The translations under genes were made by a program, and so were the position numbers. Shown here piece by piece: positions 11,950 through 13,043 of a stretch of DNA of 13,043 nt. Each line of letters begins with the position of its first letter. The first letter of the stretch is position 1. The notes under the pieces are model-generated. The model ran no database searches and had not been told where the DNA came from. It saw only the letters and a program-made list of their open reading frames with translations. Source of the stretch: JALYQB01 sp035640155 (GTDB lineage: Bacteria; Actinomycetota; Actinomycetes; Mycobacteriales; Pseudonocardiaceae); contig DASQWR010000007.1 in assembly GCA_035640155.1 (NCBI GenBank), positions 1-13,043 on the forward strand. The letters run 5' to 3'.

Positions 11950-13043
11950 CACGAACCGTCCTTCCTGCTCGCCCCGGCGGGTACCGGCGGCTCGCTCGCA
12001 CCGCGCGGCACGAGCAGCTCAGCGGCCAGGCGGTCGAACTCCTCGCCGTAACCGGCTGCCTCGGTCCGGGCCAGCCCACCCAGCTCGACCACGCTACGTC
12101 CGCCCAGGCCATCGCCCGGCGCCGGGGTCACCCGTAGCCAGAAGCGGCGCCGCTTCACCGCCAGCGAGAGCCCGAGACCGCCGAGCACCAGCAACGAGAA
12201 CGTCAGCACCCACAGCTGTGCCGGGTCGTGCGAGACCTGCAGCGACACCCACCGGGCGACGCCGTCGAAGCGCACCACGGTGCCGTCGTCGAGAACGAGC
12301 TGCTCACCCGGGCGGAGGTTCTCCCGTGCCACCTGGTCGAGCCGCCCGGCGTCGACCATGGACTGGTCGATCTCGAAGATGGACTGGCCGCGCCCGGAGT
12401 TGTTGCCCAGGTCACCGCGCAGCACGTCGACCGCGACGGCGGGGTCGAGCAGCTGCGGGAAGCCGGACCCGAGCAGCTGCCCCCGGGAGACGGCGGTCGG
12501 GGCGAACAGCCCGGTCACGGCGACCTGACGCTCCCGCAGTGCGGCGGGATCGGTGACACCCGGCGGATCGAACTTGGTCGCGCCCTCGGACAGCAGCGTG
12601 GCCTGGTCCACCGGGCGCCACTGCACGGTGCCGGTGCGCCGCTCGCCGCCGGGGAAGGTGACGGTGAACTGCGGTGCGTACCCGTGACCCAGCAGGTAGA
12701 CCCGCGCCTCCTCGAGCCGCAACGGCTCATTCACGGCGAGCTCGTAGGATCGCCACTGCCCGGAGGCCAGGCCCCGCGCGTCCTGGTACTGCACGCCGGC
12801 CCGGAACTGCTCGGGTTGCCCGTTGTCCAGGTAGGTCGCCTCGAAGCCGTTCACCTGCACGCAGAACGGCGCGAGGCCGGTGCCGTCCACCGAGAGCCCG
12901 GGCCGGAACGAGTCGTAGGCAAACGGCCCGGAGTTGCAGAACTGCGACCCGTTGGCCAGCACGATGACCTGGCCCTCGTATCCCAGCAGCTTGCCGACCG
13001 CGAAGGACACCAGCAGGCCCACCAGCGCGAGGTGGAAGACGAG
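11949..13043 (-). CDS. resB: Cytochrome c biogenesis protein ResB, 3' part (5' end outside the window)
   Basis: The frame runs off the right edge: LVFHLAL precedes VGLLVSFAVGKLLGYEGQVI, so a start within the window is not real. 364 codons including the stop are present. Seen: the end of a transmembrane helix at the edge; a large extracytoplasmic domain with the ResB-typical stretch ANGSQFCNSGPFAYDSFRPG; the following FCVQVNGFEATYLDNGQ and GVQYQD; then a late helix (LWVLTFSLLVLGGLGLSLAV), the basic RRRFWLRVTP typical of ResB, and a polar C-terminus. ResB binds haem with CcsB in system II. It precedes and overlaps ccsB in one transcript; resA and ccdA are expected just outside the window. Identity very sure. 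Confidence 0.94.
   Translation of the reverse strand, partial: LVFHLALVGLLVSFAVGKLLGYEGQVIVLANGSQFCNSGPFAYDSFRPGLSVDGTGLAPFCVQVNGFEATYLDNGQPEQFRAGVQYQDARGLASGQWRSYELAVNEPLRLEEARVYLLGHGYAPQFTVTFPGGERRTGTVQWRPVDQATLLSEGATKFDPPGVTDPAALRERQVAVTGLFAPTAVSRGQLLGSGFPQLLDPAVAVDVLRGDLGNNSGRGQSIFEIDQSMVDAGRLDQVARENLRPGEQLVLDDGTVVRFDGVARWVSLQVSHDPAQLWVLTFSLLVLGGLGLSLAVKRRRFWLRVTPAPGDGLGGRSVVELGGLARTEAAGYGEEFDRLAAELLVPRGASEPPVPAGASRKDGS

Noticed and set aside
13020..13022. GTG as the start of resB
   Set aside because: The frame continues upstream as LVFHLAL, part of a membrane helix, so the gene is cut by the window edge.
1..13043. CRISPR array, tRNA/rRNA genes, transposases, prophage genes
   Set aside because: No spaced identical repeats, cloverleaf-like sequence, transposase motif or phage structural gene was seen on either strand.

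Overview
High-GC actinobacterial DNA. BldC, menaquinone synthesis (MenA), system II cytochrome c maturation (ResB/CcsB), an EspI/MinD-like ATPase and many GTG/TTG or apparently leaderless starts point to Actinomycetia, probably near Pseudonocardiaceae; the family is an inference from protein style, not a database match.

Left edge (1-1018): the N-terminal half of an FtsK/SpoIIIE (TraB-like) DNA translocase of the kind carried by actinomycete integrative conjugative elements, on the minus strand. It has no convincing start codon, and 11-bp-phased direct repeats and palindromes lie upstream. Next come menA (plus) and a DUF4229 membrane protein (minus), which converge in a degenerate repeat array, then bldC, a small single-pass membrane protein, and a convergent MinD/EspI-like ATPase. 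Right edge (10945-13043): ccsB and the 3'-part of resB, overlapping and on the minus strand. From general knowledge, cytochrome c maturation genes and menA lie close together in many actinobacteria, so these two flanks look like conserved respiratory neighbourhood.

Between them (4305-10943) lies a more accessory block: a TPR-repeat protein directly downstream of an APC permease (minus), a 574-bp gene-poor and partly AT-richer interval, a GPP34 protein (plus), a complete copper/topaquinone amine oxidase (minus), and a divergent plus-strand unit of two unrecognised small proteins. An amine oxidase plus an APC permease suggests uptake and oxidative deamination of a (possibly aromatic) amine; the substrate is not shown by the sequence.

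The most interesting non-coding signal is the control region between the amine oxidase and the divergent unit (10103-10312). It holds a 9-bp-arm inverted repeat overlapping the -35 of a good plus-strand promoter, a partial IdeR/DtxR-like box over the -10, and an 8-codon upstream ORF with a good Shine-Dalgarno that ends in two tandem Trp codons just before the next ribosome-binding site. This resembles a leader-peptide attenuator, but is unproven. No tRNA, rRNA, CRISPR array, transposase or complete insertion sequence was seen.
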